The translations under genes and the position numbers were made by a program. The notes beneath the pieces are model-generated. The model made no database searches and was not told the DNA's origin. It saw only the letters and a program-made list of their open reading frames with translations. A stretch of DNA of 64,000 bases from Candidatus Eisenbacteria bacterium (lineage in GTDB: Bacteria > Eisenbacteria > RBG-16-71-46 > JACRLI01): NCBI GenBank assembly GCA_016235265.1, contig JACRLI010000024.1, positions 43,553-107,552 on the forward strand, given 5' to 3'. This document shows positions 27,299-36,213 of the stretch, piece after piece. The first letter of the stretch is position 1, and every line of letters begins with the position of its first letter.

Positions 27299-29092
27299 AT
27301 GACCGTGACCACCCAGCCGGCGGGGCTGATTCCCCCGCAGAACCTCGAAGCCGAGCGCGCGGTGCTGGGAGCGATGCTGCTCAACCGGCAGGCGCTGTTG
27401 ATCGGCATGGAACAGCTGCGCCCCCGCGACTTCTACCGCCCCGAGCATGCGAAGATCTTCTCCGCCGCGGTGAACCTGTTCAACCACGACAGCGCGGTGG
27501 ACCTGGTAACCGTCTCCGACGAGCTCCGGCGCATGGACGCCCTGGAGCAGGTGGGCGGCGAGGCGGCGGTGGCGGCGGTGTGCGACAGCGTGGCCTCCAT
27601 CGGCAACATGGAGCATTACTGCCGCATCGTGAAGGACCGCTCGCTGATGCGGCTGATGATCGAGTCGTGCAGCCAGGTGGTGAGCGAGTGCTTCCAGGCC
27701 TCCGAGCCCGCGCGCGACATCCTGACCCGCGCGCAGGGCAGCATCTTCGAACTGAGCCAGGCCTCCGGGCGGCGCACCTTCGTGGCGGTGCGCGACATGC
27801 TGCAGGCCACGCTGCACACCATCGAGGACTTCCACCTGCACAAGGTGCACGTGACCGGCGTGCCCACCGGCTTTCCCGACCTGGACAACCTTACCGCCGG
27901 ATTCCAGAAAGGCGACCTGGTGATCGTGGCCGGCCGCCCGTCCATGGGAAAGACCGCGCTGGCGCTCAACATGGCCGAGCACGTGGCCATTGATCCCAAC
28001 GGTCCGCGCCGGCCGGTGGGGATCTTCAGTCTCGAAATGAGCACCGAGAGCCTGGTGCTGCGCCTGCTGTGCTCGCACGCGCGCGTGAACTCTCACCGCA
28101 TGCGCACCGGCTACCTCAAGAAGGAGGAGTGGCGCGACCTGGTGATGAAGGCCGACGCGCTGGACTCCGCGCGCATCTTCATCGACGACTCCGGCTCCTC
28201 CAACATTATGGAGATCCGCGCCAAGGCCCGGCGCCTGAAGATGGAGCATCCGGATCTCGCGATGCTGGTGGTGGACTACCTGCAGCTGATCAGCGGCATG
28301 CCCGGCACCGAGAGCCGCCAGCAGGAGATCACGCAGATCTCCCGCTCGCTCAAGGCGCTGGCGAAGGAACTGGAACTGCCGGTGCTGGCGCTGTCGCAGC
28401 TCTCGCGGGCGGTCGAGACTCGCGGCGGGACGGGGAAGCCGGTGCTGTCGGATCTTCGCGAGTGCGTGACCGGCGGCACGCTTGTCGGGCTGGCCGACGG
28501 GCGCCGAGTGCCCATCCGCACGCTCGTGGGCGAGAAGCCGGAAGTGCTGGCAATGTCACCCGAGGGGCGCGTGATCCGGGCCACCAGTGACAAGGTGTGG
28601 GCGGTCGGTCGCCGGCCAGTGTTCGATGTGGCGCTCGCCAGCGGCCGGACCGTTTGCGCTACCGGAAGGCATCGACTCTATGGGGCGAATGGGTGGGTTC
28701 GGGTGGATGGGATGGCTGAAGGTGAGCGGCTTGGCATCGGCTCGGAGGGGGCGGGAACCATCTCCATCACGGACCCGATTCTCAGCATCACCCCCGCCGG
28801 CGAGGACGAAGTCTTCGACCTCACCGTCCCCGGCCCGTCCTCCTGGCTCGCGAACGGAATCGTGAGCCACAACTCCGGTGCAATCGAACAGGATGCAGAC
28901 GTCGTGATGTTCGTCTACCGCCCCGGCTACTACAAGACCAGCGCCGACAAGACTGCGGAGGAGATGGCCAAGGCGGAGATCATCCTCGCCAAGCAGCGCA
29001 ACGGGCCCACGGGATCGGTGCCCCTGGTGTTCCTCTCCGAGTGCACGCGGTTCGAGACCTCGGTGCGGAAGGGGGACGAGGAGTTCGCGTAG
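27299..29092 (+). CDS. dnaB: Replicative DNA helicase DnaB with mini-intein
   Basis: 597 residues: 388 before and 72 after a 137-residue intein, leaving a 460-residue helicase, the normal size. The N-terminal domain (PQNLEAERAVLGAMLL) binds primase and loader. The RecA-like motor has Walker A GRPSMGKTALALNMAEH, Walker B LAMLVVDYLQLISG and the DnaB motif LSQLSRAVETRGGTGKPVLSDLRE. After the intein it resumes at SGAIEQDADVVMFVYRPGYY. ATG at 27299 with GGAAGAGGG upstream. Function requires protein splicing, because the interruption falls in a conserved motor motif. Confidence 0.96.
   Translation: MTVTTQPAGLIPPQNLEAERAVLGAMLLNRQALLIGMEQLRPRDFYRPEHAKIFSAAVNLFNHDSAVDLVTVSDELRRMDALEQVGGEAAVAAVCDSVASIGNMEHYCRIVKDRSLMRLMIESCSQVVSECFQASEPARDILTRAQGSIFELSQASGRRTFVAVRDMLQATLHTIEDFHLHKVHVTGVPTGFPDLDNLTAGFQKGDLVIVAGRPSMGKTALALNMAEHVAIDPNGPRRPVGIFSLEMSTESLVLRLLCSHARVNSHRMRTGYLKKEEWRDLVMKADALDSARIFIDDSGSSNIMEIRAKARRLKMEHPDLAMLVVDYLQLISGMPGTESRQQEITQISRSLKALAKELELPVLALSQLSRAVETRGGTGKPVLSDLRECVTGGTLVGLADGRRVPIRTLVGEKPEVLAMSPEGRVIRATSDKVWAVGRRPVFDVALASGRTVCATGRHRLYGANGWVRVDGMAEGERLGIGSEGAGTISITDPILSITPAGEDEVFDLTVPGPSSWLANGIVSHNSGAIEQDADVVMFVYRPGYYKTSADKTAEEMAKAEIILAKQRNGPTGSVPLVFLSECTRFETSVRKGDEEFA
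28463..28873 (+). mobile_element. DnaB mini-intein (137 aa, no endonuclease)
   Basis: The splice domain runs from Cys1 (CVTGGTLVGLADG, block A), through block B with the T-x-x-H pair in CATGRHRLYGANGW, to blocks F/G (EVFDLTVPGPSSWLANG, ending SHN). The +1 residue is Ser. The penultimate His and final Asn needed for splicing are present. There is no LAGLIDADG region, so the element is no longer self-mobile. It sits between DLRE and SGAIEQDAD, close to the site used by cyanobacterial DnaB inteins. Confidence 0.93.
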
Positions 29093-29142
29093 ACCAGAGT
29101 GGCGTCAACGGGCAGTACACGTCGGCCGCGAGGAGAGTGACC

Positions 29143-29787
29143 TTGTCAAAGCTGCGCGTCGCCGCTTTCTCCGTCTCCATTGACGGATTCGGGGCGGGGC
29201 CTGGGCAGAGCCTCGAAGACCCGCTTGGCGTCGGCGGGACCACGTTGCATGAGTGGGCCTTCCCCACCGCCACGTTCCAGCGCATGTTCGGGAACGGGGG
29301 TGGCACGACCGGCGTGGACGAGGACTTCGCCGCGCGGAGCTTCGAGAACGTGGGAGCCTGGATCATGGGCCGGAACATGTTCGGGCCGGTCCGCGGGCCG
29401 TGGCCGGATGGGAACTGGAAGGGTTGGTGGGGCCCCAACCCGCCGTATCACGTGCCTGTGTTCGTTCTGACCCACCACGCGCGCGGGCCCCTCACGATGG
29501 AGGGCGACACCACCTTCCACTTCGTCACCGAGGGGATCCACGCCGCACTTGACCGTGCGAGGAAGGCGGCCGGCGGCAGGGATGTCCGCATCGGCGGCGG
29601 GGTCGCCACGGTACAGCAGTACCTGCGCGCGGGCCTGGTGGACGAATTGCACCTGGCGCTCTCGCCCGTCCTGCTCGGTACCGGGGAGAACCTGTTCGGC
29701 GGCTTGGACATGCGCTCGCTCGGGTACAAGTGCGTGGAGCGCGTGTCCACGGAACACGCCACGCACGTGGTCCTGCGCAGCCGATGA
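29143..29787 (+). CDS. RibD-C/dihydrofolate reductase-fold protein
   Basis: 214 residues from TTG at 29143, with AGGAGA upstream. The fold of bacterial dihydrofolate reductase and RibD C-terminal domains is indicated by the start LRVAAFSVSIDGFGAGPGQ, the middle GAWIMGRNMFGP and the NADPH-binding stretch DVRIGGGVATVQQYL. The end reads VDELHLALSPVLLGTGENLF. Such stand-alone proteins are often annotated dihydrofolate reductase, but the substrate is rarely known. It follows dnaB by 50 nt and is convergent with the molybdenum hydroxylase genes. Confidence 0.85.
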   Translation: MSKLRVAAFSVSIDGFGAGPGQSLEDPLGVGGTTLHEWAFPTATFQRMFGNGGGTTGVDEDFAARSFENVGAWIMGRNMFGPVRGPWPDGNWKGWWGPNPPYHVPVFVLTHHARGPLTMEGDTTFHFVTEGIHAALDRARKAAGGRDVRIGGGVATVQQYLRAGLVDELHLALSPVLLGTGENLFGGLDMRSLGYKCVERVSTEHATHVVLRSR

Positions 29788-29800
29788 CCCGGGGCGCCGC

Positions 29801-31906
29801 CTACACCACCCGCCTCACCGGCAACCTCCTCACCCGCTTCCCCGTCGCCGCGAAGATCGCGTTGAGCAGCGCGGGAGCCGCGGGCGGCAGGCCGGGCTCT
29901 CCCACGCCGCCGGGGTCCTCGGGGCCGTTAACGATGTACACCTCGAACTTCGGCGCCTCCGCGATGCCCATCACCTCGTAGTCCGTGAAGCTGTTCTGCT
30001 GCACGCGGCCCTTCTCCAGCGTGATCTCGCCGGTCAGCGCCGCGGTGAGGCCGTAGATGCTCCCGCCCTGCATCTGCGCCTCGATGGTGTCGGGGTTCAC
30101 GATCCAGCCGCAGTCGATGGCGCACACCACGCGGTAGACTTTCACCGCGCCGCCGTCGCCCACGGACGCCTCCACCACCTCGGCCACGTGGCTGCCGAAG
30201 CAGGAGTGCACCGCGATGCCGCGCCCCCGCCCCGCGGGCAGCGGCGTGCCCCAGCCGGACTTTTCCGCGGCCAGCTCCAGCACCCGCTTCACGCGCGGCG
30301 CGTCCGAGAGCAGCCGGCGGCGGAAGTCGAACGGGTCTGCGCCCGCAGCGTGCGCCAGCTCGTCCATGAAACACTCGTTGGCCACCGCCGTCTGCGAGTT
30401 GTACACGGAGCGCCAGTAGCCCACCGGCACCGGGATCTTCGCGTGCGCGAACTCGATGCGCATGTTCGGGATCCCGTAACTGTGCGCGCACGACTCGGCG
30501 GCGTCCTCGTCGAGGCCGTTCTTCACCTCGTTGGGATCCATCTGGTAGCTGATGGACGGCGCCGCCATGCGGTGCAGCCAGGCCACCGGCTTGCCGGCGG
30601 CATCCAAGGCGCCCACCATGCGGTGCGCGGACGCGGGGCGATAGCCGTCGTGCTGCATGTCGTCCTCGCGCGTCCACACCACCTGGACCGGAGCGCCGAC
30701 TATCTTCGACACCAGGATGGCCTCGGTCGGGAAGTCCCAGCCGGCGCGCCGCCCGAAGCCTCCTCCGAGCAGCGTGATGTGGATCTTGATGGCCGATTCC
30801 GGAAGCCCGGTGATCGCGATCGCCGCCTGCAGGATGGCCGAAGGCCACTGTGTCGGGGCCCACACTTCGCAGTGGTCGGCGCGCACGTCGGCGGTGCAGT
30901 TCATGGGCTCCATGGTGGCGTGCGCCAGGTAGGGCATCTCGTAGACCGCCTCCACCTTTTTCGCGCCGCCCGCGAGGGCTGCGGCCACGTCGCCCTTGGG
31001 CTTCCACGCGGCGCCCGGCTGGCCCGCGAGATCCAGGAGGGTCGCGCGAATGCCGGCGCTGGAAAGCTCCGCGTTGGGGCCCTCGTCCCAGGTGACACTC
31101 AGGGCCTCGCGGCCCTTGAATGCCGCCCAGGTGGTGTCGGCCACCACCGCCACCGCATCTCCCGCACGCACCACGTCGCGCACGCCGGGCACGGCCTTCG
31201 CCAGGGTGGCGTCGAAGGACACGGCCTTGCCGCCGAACACCGGGCAGCGCGCCAGCGCGGCGAAGCGCATGCCCGGGCGGCGCACGTCAATGCCGTACAC
31301 GGCGCGGCCGTCGAGCTTCTCCGGGGTGTCCAGGCGGTGCAGGCCGCGGCCGAGGAGCTTGAATTCACTCTTCGCTTTGAGCGCAGGGTCCCTGGGCAGC
31401 GGCTGCTTCGCGGCCTCCGGGGCCAGCTCGCCGTAACCCAGCTTTCGGCCCGACGCCGGGTGGTGCACCGTTCCGTTCTCGGCGCGGCACTCGGACGGCT
31501 TCACCTTCCACGTCGCCGCCGCCGCCCCCACCAGCATCTCGCGCGCCGCCGCGCCCGCCGAGCGAAGGTTCCTCCACCCCAGCCGCACGCTCATGCTGCC
31601 GCCGGTGCCCTGCTGGCCGTAGCGCTTGTCCAACGGTGCGGGCTCGATGCGCACCCTGGTCCAGTCGGCCTCGAGGTCTTCGGCCACCAGCATCGGCAGC
31701 GCAGTGCGCGCGCCCTGGCCCATCTCCGACTTCGCGACCACGATGGTCACGATTCCGTCCGGAGCCACGCGCAACCACGCGTTGGGCTCGAAGCTCCCGT
31801 CGGCGGCGTACACCTCGTGCGCGCCGCGCCAGGGCAGGTAGGTCCCCACGACGAGCCCCGCGCCCGCCACCGTGACCACCTTCAGGAAGTCGCGCCGGGT
31901 GGTCAT
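29801..31906 (-). CDS. Molybdenum hydroxylase large subunit with Tat signal (isoquinoline 1-oxidoreductase beta-like)
   Basis: 701 residues from ATG at 31906. A twin-arginine signal ([20 protein letters not shown]) would export the folded enzyme. The xanthine oxidase-type molybdopterin domains follow: [17 protein letters not shown] holds the cofactor, [12 protein letters not shown] is conserved, and the catalytic-glutamate region is [19 protein letters not shown]. Length and the Tat signal fit the two-subunit aldehyde/isoquinoline oxidoreductase type, which donates electrons to cytochromes rather than FAD/NAD. The start overlaps the small-subunit stop (ATGA). Substrate unknown. Confidence 0.85.
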   Translation of the reverse strand: MTTRRDFLKVVTVAGAGLVVGTYLPWRGAHEVYAADGSFEPNAWLRVAPDGIVTIVVAKSEMGQGARTALPMLVAEDLEADWTRVRIEPAPLDKRYGQQGTGGSMSVRLGWRNLRSAGAAAREMLVGAAAATWKVKPSECRAENGTVHHPASGRKLGYGELAPEAAKQPLPRDPALKAKSEFKLLGRGLHRLDTPEKLDGRAVYGIDVRRPGMRFAALARCPVFGGKAVSFDATLAKAVPGVRDVVRAGDAVAVVADTTWAAFKGREALSVTWDEGPNAELSSAGIRATLLDLAGQPGAAWKPKGDVAAALAGGAKKVEAVYEMPYLAHATMEPMNCTADVRADHCEVWAPTQWPSAILQAAIAITGLPESAIKIHITLLGGGFGRRAGWDFPTEAILVSKIVGAPVQVVWTREDDMQHDGYRPASAHRMVGALDAAGKPVAWLHRMAAPSISYQMDPNEVKNGLDEDAAESCAHSYGIPNMRIEFAHAKIPVPVGYWRSVYNSQTAVANECFMDELAHAAGADPFDFRRRLLSDAPRVKRVLELAAEKSGWGTPLPAGRGRGIAVHSCFGSHVAEVVEASVGDGGAVKVYRVVCAIDCGWIVNPDTIEAQMQGGSIYGLTAALTGEITLEKGRVQQNSFTDYEVMGIAEAPKFEVYIVNGPEDPGGVGEPGLPPAAPALLNAIFAATGKRVRRLPVRRVV

Positions 31907-32367
31907 TTCGCCACCTCCCCCGCCGCGTGGTGAATCGCCGAGCGGATCCGCTGGTAGCAGCCGCAGCGGCACAGGTGGCCGCTCATGGCGGCATCAATGT
32001 CGTCGTCGGTGGGATGGGGATTGTGCGCCAGCAGCGCCGCGGCGGACAGGAGCTGGCCCGGCTGGCAGTAACCGCACTGAGACACTTCGTCGGCCCGCCA
32101 CGCCACCTGGAGCGGGTGACTCCCGTCGGGCGAGAGCCCCTCGATGGTGGTCACGCTCTTCCCGGCGACCTCGGAAACCGACGTGGAGCAGGAGCGGACC
32201 GGCACCCCGTCCAACAGCACCGTGCAGGCGCCACACGCCCCGATGCCGCAGCCGAACTTCGTGCCGGTAAGGCATAGCGTGTCGCGCAACACCCACAGCA
32301 ATGGAGTGTCCGCGGCCACGTCCACGTTCCGGGACTGCCCGTTCACGATCAGAGAGATGGCGGCCAT
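31903..32367 (-). CDS. Molybdenum hydroxylase [2Fe-2S] small subunit
   Basis: 154 residues from ATG at 32367 after GGGAGG. Two [2Fe-2S] clusters: a plant-type ferredoxin motif in [17 protein letters not shown] plus a later Cys (VRSCS), and the helical-domain motif CGYCQPGQ with CRCGCYQRI. It carries electrons from the molybdenum centre of the large subunit, with which it overlaps by 4 nt. No Tat signal of its own, so it is presumably exported with the large subunit. No FAD subunit gene is nearby. Confidence 0.9.
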   Translation of the reverse strand: MAAISLIVNGQSRNVDVAADTPLLWVLRDTLCLTGTKFGCGIGACGACTVLLDGVPVRSCSTSVSEVAGKSVTTIEGLSPDGSHPLQVAWRADEVSQCGYCQPGQLLSAAALLAHNPHPTDDDIDAAMSGHLCRCGCYQRIRSAIHHAAGEVAK

Positions 32368-32480
32368 GCATGCCTCCCTGGTTGGGTTGTTGGAACCGTA
32401 TGCTCCCAAGCCTACGCCGAACCGGCCGGGATGCAAGAGTCACCACAGTGCCAATGGAGACCATTGGCGGCGGCTGGCGC

Positions 32481-32672
32481 CACGCCCCTGCAAGGCCCTC
32501 GCGGCGGCGGCGACCCGGGTGCACCTCTCACGGTGCGTCTGCGACCGACGTAGCCACGATGGCGAAGGAGGGAGCAGCCGCAGCGAGGCGCGCCAGGAAG
32601 GCGCGCCGAGCGGGCCGTGAGAGGTGCACCCGGGTCGCCGCCGCCGGGAGGGCAGGCGAGGGCAGGGGTGTG
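32481..32672. repeat. Long palindromic element 1 with 32-bp perfect arms
   Basis: Positions 32502-32533 are the exact reverse complement of 32615-32646 (32 bp), separated by 81 nt. Outside these arms the match continues imperfectly: CACGCCCCTGC (32481-32491) against GCAGGGGTGTG (32662-32672). The centre contains two copies of GGCGCGCC five bases apart. The form resembles a miniature inverted-repeat or REP-like element; no flanking target duplication was seen. It ends 15 nt before mlaE. Confidence 0.75.
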
Positions 32673-32679
32673 CTATCCT
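32671..32679 (+). promoter_or_regulatory. Possible extended -10 for mlaE
   Basis: TGC followed by TATCCT (32674-32679), 8 nt before the mlaE ATG and at the edge of the palindrome. No -35 match and no Shine-Dalgarno site, so a nearly leaderless transcript is possible. Confidence 0.35.
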
Positions 32680-32687
32680 AGCCGCCG

Positions 32688-33524
32688 ATGGACGAACGCT
32701 TTCCGGGTATGCCCGACAGCATCTCCACGATGCCGGAGCGTTACCCACGGTTCTTCACCCTCGCCGATCACACCATCTTCGTGGTGGAGGAGATCGGCCG
32801 GATGGCGAAGATGGTGGGCGGGGCCCTCCGCGCCCTGCCGGCCGTCCACCGCTCGCGCCGCCTGGTGATCGAGCAGATGGTCCGCCTCGGCGTGGAATCC
32901 ATGCCGCTGGTGGTGCTCATCTCGGTGTTCACCGGCGCGGTGGCCGCGTGGCAGGCGGCCTACCAGTTCCAGGGCTGGGTGCCCATCCGCTACCTGGGCT
33001 CGGTGATCGGCAAGAACGTGGTGGTGGAGCTGGGCCCGGTGCTCACCTCGCTGGTGGTGGCGGGCCGCATCGCCGCGGCCATGGCCGCCGAGCTGGGCAC
33101 CATGCGCGTCACCGAGCAGATTGACGCGCTCGAGGCCATGGGCATCCCGCCCGCGCGCTACCTGGTGATGCCGCGCCTCGTCGCCGCGGTGGTAATGCTG
33201 CCGGTGATGGTGATCTTCGCCGACGCCCTGGCCATCAGCGGCGGATTCCTGGTCTCCAACGTGCTGCTGGACGTGAACGCGCACACCTTCGTGGTGGGCC
33301 TGCGGCGCATCTTCCAGGTGCGCGACGTGGTGGCCGGGCTGGAGAAGGCCGCGGTCTTCGGGATGTTCATGGCGATCAATGGCTGCCATTTCGGCATGGC
33401 CGCGAAGGGCGGCGCCGAGGGCGTGGGGCGGGCCACCACGCTGGCGGTGGTCACTTCGTGCGTGTGCGTGCTGGTGGGCGACTACTTCCTCACCACCTTC
33501 CTCTTCCCCATCACGGGCGTGTGA
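32688..33524 (+). CDS. mlaE: Mla phospholipid transport permease MlaE
   Basis: 278 residues. Integral permease of the retrograde phospholipid ABC system between outer and inner membrane. Several membrane helices are present (for example SMPLVVLISVFTGAVAAWQA and PRLVAAVVMLPVMVIFADAL). The permease signature is VVVELGPVLTSLVVAGRIAAA with AAELGTMRVTEQIDALEAMG. The ATG at 32688 has no clear ribosome site. The first 40 residues form a soluble extension. It is followed after 10 nt by mlaF and then mlaD; the order matches the core of the Mla operon. MlaB and MlaC are not adjacent. Confidence 0.93.
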   Translation: MDERFPGMPDSISTMPERYPRFFTLADHTIFVVEEIGRMAKMVGGALRALPAVHRSRRLVIEQMVRLGVESMPLVVLISVFTGAVAAWQAAYQFQGWVPIRYLGSVIGKNVVVELGPVLTSLVVAGRIAAAMAAELGTMRVTEQIDALEAMGIPPARYLVMPRLVAAVVMLPVMVIFADALAISGGFLVSNVLLDVNAHTFVVGLRRIFQVRDVVAGLEKAAVFGMFMAINGCHFGMAAKGGAEGVGRATTLAVVTSCVCVLVGDYFLTTFLFPITGV

Positions 33525-33534
33525 GGACGTCGAG

Positions 33535-34278
33535 GTGATCGAGGTCCGCGGCCTGCGAAAGCGCTTCGGCCCCAACCGGGTGCTGGACGGCGTGGACCTC
33601 ACCATCAACGACGGGGAGTCGCTGGTGATCATCGGCCAGAGCGGCACCGGCAAGAGCGTGCTCCTCAAGCACATCATCGGCCTGATGCGCCCCGACGAGG
33701 GCCAGGTGATCGTGGACGGCCAGGATCTCGGCGCGCTGCGCGGGCCGGAGCTGATGGCGACGCGGCGGCGCTTCGGCTACCTTTTTCAGGGCGCGGCCCT
33801 GTTCGACTCGCTGACCGTGGGGGAGAACGTGGGCCTGGCGCTCTCGGAGCACGGCGGCATCTCCAGGGAGGAGATCGGCAGGCGCGTGACGGAGAAGCTC
33901 GCGATGGTGGGGATGAGCGGCGTGGAGCATCTGAAGCCGGCGGATCTCTCCGGCGGGATGCGCAGGAGGGTGGGGCTGGCCCGCGCGCTGGCCACCGAAC
34001 CCGCGTACATACTCTACGACGAGCCGACCACCGGGCTGGACCCGGTGATGTCGGATTCCATCAACCGGCTCATCCGCAAGCTGGACGAGACCGGCGTCAC
34101 CTCGGTCACGGTCACCCACGACATGCACAGCGCGTACTTCATCGCCGACCGGGTGGCCATGCTGCACCAGGGGCGGATCATATTCACCGGCACGCCGCAG
34201 GAGACGCGGGACGCGGACATCCCGGTGGTGCAGCAGTTCATCGAGGGCTCCTCCGAGGGCCCGCTGGCGGCGCTGTGA
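33535..34278 (+). CDS. mlaF: Mla ABC transporter ATPase MlaF
   Basis: 247 residues from GTG at 33535 with GAGGA seven bases upstream. Drives phospholipid movement by MlaE. Walker A is IIGQSGTGKSVLLKHI, the ABC signature is LSGGMRRRVGLARAL and Walker B is YILYDEPTTGLDP, with switch His in VTVTHDMHSAYFIADRV. The FQGAALFDSLTVGENVG Q-loop is typical of the Mla subfamily. 10 nt after mlaE and 25 nt before mlaD. Confidence 0.95.
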   Translation: MIEVRGLRKRFGPNRVLDGVDLTINDGESLVIIGQSGTGKSVLLKHIIGLMRPDEGQVIVDGQDLGALRGPELMATRRRFGYLFQGAALFDSLTVGENVGLALSEHGGISREEIGRRVTEKLAMVGMSGVEHLKPADLSGGMRRRVGLARALATEPAYILYDEPTTGLDPVMSDSINRLIRKLDETGVTSVTVTHDMHSAYFIADRVAMLHQGRIIFTGTPQETRDADIPVVQQFIEGSSEGPLAAL

Positions 34279-34303
34279 GCGCGTGCAGGGAGAGGGCGTA
34301 GCG

Positions 34304-35197
34304 ATGGCGTCCAGCAACGAGCTGAAAGTCGGCGTGATGGTGATCCTCGCCGCGGTGGTGCTCACCGCGGGGGTGGTGTTCCTCAAGGAGTACCGCGCCC
34401 ACGGGCGCATGACCGAGTGGAAGGTGGGCTTCCCCCACGTGGGCGGACTGGCCAACGGCGACCCGGTGCTGGTGAACGGCGTGCGCAAGGGCTCGGTGAG
34501 CGAGATCTACCTGCAGGGTGGGACGGTGGTGGCGCGGCTGCGGGTGCGCAAGGACGTGGTGATCTACCACGGCTCCACCGTGACCATCGTGAGCCAGGGC
34601 CTGATGGGCGAGCGCATCATCGCGGTGGACCTGGGCGACCCCACCCGGCCGTGGCCGACGGACTCGATCTTCCCCGGGCGGTTCTCCAGCGGCATCCCCG
34701 AGGTGATGGGCAAGATCGGCCCCACCATCGAGACCGTGGACAGCCTGCTGATCTCGCTCAAGCGCGTCATGGACGACCTGCACGCCGCCGGCTCGTTCCG
34801 CCGCGCGATCGAGAACGCCGACCGCGCCACCAGCGAGATGAACCACATCTTCGAGGAGAACCGCGAGCCGCTGAAGCAGAGCCTGGAGGACTTCCGCGCC
34901 GCCGCCGCCTCGCTGCGCCATGCCACCGACACCCGCGGCCGCACGCTGGAGGGCTCCATCGACCGGTTCAGCTCCGCCAGCGAGAAGCTGGAGCGCATCG
35001 CCGCCAACTTCGAGTCCACTTCGGTGAAGCTGCGCGGCGCCGCCGAGCGCCTGGATCGCGGCGAGGGCACGCTGGGCAGGATGTCGAAGGACCACGCGCT
35101 CTACGACGAGATGCACCGTGCCGCCAAGGACCTCGACGAGCTGGTGAAGGACATCAAGGCGCACCCCGGGAAGTACCTCAAGGTGAGCCTGTTCTGA
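34304..35197 (+). CDS. mlaD: MCE-domain substrate-binding protein MlaD
   Basis: 297 residues, ATG at 34304 after AGGGAGAGGG. One N-terminal membrane anchor (about 8-28) is followed by an MCE domain (about 38-120) with VGGLANGDPVLVNGVRKGSV and the IVSQGLMGERII loop. A long C-terminal helical region (about 150-285) is rich in Glu/Arg and probably coiled. That tail is longer than in E. coli MlaD (about 180 residues) and resembles longer MCE proteins. It forms the periplasmic hexameric ring of the transporter. mbfA begins 2 nt after its stop. Confidence 0.92.
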   Translation: MASSNELKVGVMVILAAVVLTAGVVFLKEYRAHGRMTEWKVGFPHVGGLANGDPVLVNGVRKGSVSEIYLQGGTVVARLRVRKDVVIYHGSTVTIVSQGLMGERIIAVDLGDPTRPWPTDSIFPGRFSSGIPEVMGKIGPTIETVDSLLISLKRVMDDLHAAGSFRRAIENADRATSEMNHIFEENREPLKQSLEDFRAAAASLRHATDTRGRTLEGSIDRFSSASEKLERIAANFESTSVKLRGAAERLDRGEGTLGRMSKDHALYDEMHRAAKDLDELVKDIKAHPGKYLKVSLF

Positions 35198-35199
35198 CC

Positions 35200-36156
35200 A
35201 TGCGCACGTTCAAAAGCCTGAGCGAACAGGAGATCCTGGCGCTGGCGATCTCGCTCGAGGAGGAGGACTCCCGCATCTACGACGACTTCGCCGAGGGCCT
35301 GCAGGCGAACTACCCCGCCACCGCGAAGATCCTGGGAGAGATGCGCGCCGAGGAGGACCGGCACCGCCACCGGCTCATCGAGCTCCACCGCGAAAAGTTC
35401 GGCGAGCACATCCCGCTGATCCGCCGCCAGGACGTCAAGGGCTTCGTGCAGCGCACGGCGCTGTGGCGGGTGCGTCCGCTGGGCCTGCCCGCGGTGCGCC
35501 GCCAGGTGGCGCTGATGGAGCTGGAGACCAAGCGCGTGTACGAAACCGCCCTGCGGCAGGCTCGCGACGCCGGCGTGCGACAGCTCCTGGGAGATCTCGC
35601 CGAGGAGGAGCGGCACCACCACGCGCTGGCCGGGACGCTGGAGAGCGCGCACCGCGAGTCCGGGGCGGAGGAGACCGAGGAACAGACCCGGAAGCGCATG
35701 TACCTGCTGCAGGTGATCCAGCCGGGGCTCGCGGGCCTGATGGACGGGTCGGTGTCCACGCTGGCGCCCCTGTTCGCCGCGGCGTTCGCCACGCGCAGCA
35801 GCCACGAGACGTTTCTCGTGGGCATGGCGGCCGCCCTGGGCGCGGGCATCAGCATGGGCTTCGCCGAGGCGCTCTCCGACGACGGCAGCCTCACCGGCCG
35901 CGGCAGCCCGTGGGCGCGCGGCGTCGTCACCGGGCTCATGACAGTCATCGGCGGGGTGGGCCACACCCTGCCCTACCTGATCGGCCACATCCAGACCGCC
36001 ACCGCGGTGGCGGTGACGGTGGTGCTGGCGGAACTGGCGGTGATCTCGTGGGTCCGTCACCGCTACATGGACACGCCGCTGGTCGCGGCCGTGCTGCAGG
36101 TGGTGATCGGCGGCCTGCTGGTGTTCGCCGTCGGCATCCTCATCGGCCGGGGCTAG
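35200..36156 (+). CDS. mbfA: Membrane-bound ferritin / VIT1-type iron exporter MbfA
   Basis: 318 residues. The N-terminal ferritin-like domain (about 1-160) has Glu/His metal ligands in [37 protein letters not shown] and [13 protein letters not shown]. The C-terminal VIT1/CCC1 domain (about 170-318) has about five membrane helices, starting [21 protein letters not shown]. This fusion is the MbfA type, which exports iron and protects against peroxide stress in alphaproteobacteria. It starts 2 nt after mlaD, so it is translated with the lipid transporter. No Irr-type operator was recognised. Confidence 0.87.
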   Translation: MRTFKSLSEQEILALAISLEEEDSRIYDDFAEGLQANYPATAKILGEMRAEEDRHRHRLIELHREKFGEHIPLIRRQDVKGFVQRTALWRVRPLGLPAVRRQVALMELETKRVYETALRQARDAGVRQLLGDLAEEERHHHALAGTLESAHRESGAEETEEQTRKRMYLLQVIQPGLAGLMDGSVSTLAPLFAAAFATRSSHETFLVGMAAALGAGISMGFAEALSDDGSLTGRGSPWARGVVTGLMTVIGGVGHTLPYLIGHIQTATAVAVTVVLAELAVISWVRHRYMDTPLVAAVLQVVIGGLLVFAVGILIGRG

Positions 36157-36213
36157 GCGCCCGGGCCCGGGTTCCTTAAGCCCCCGATCCCCATCCCCCG
36201 GAGAACCGCAGCG

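Larger units (their letters stand above)
32368..32687. other. Intergenic region (320 bp) dominated by a palindromic element
   Basis: Between the divergent small-subunit and mlaE genes. About 190 bp are taken by the palindrome described separately; the left 110 bp (32368-32480) would hold the minus-strand promoter, for which only weak candidates (TTGCAT with TAGGCT) are visible. Confidence 0.5.
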
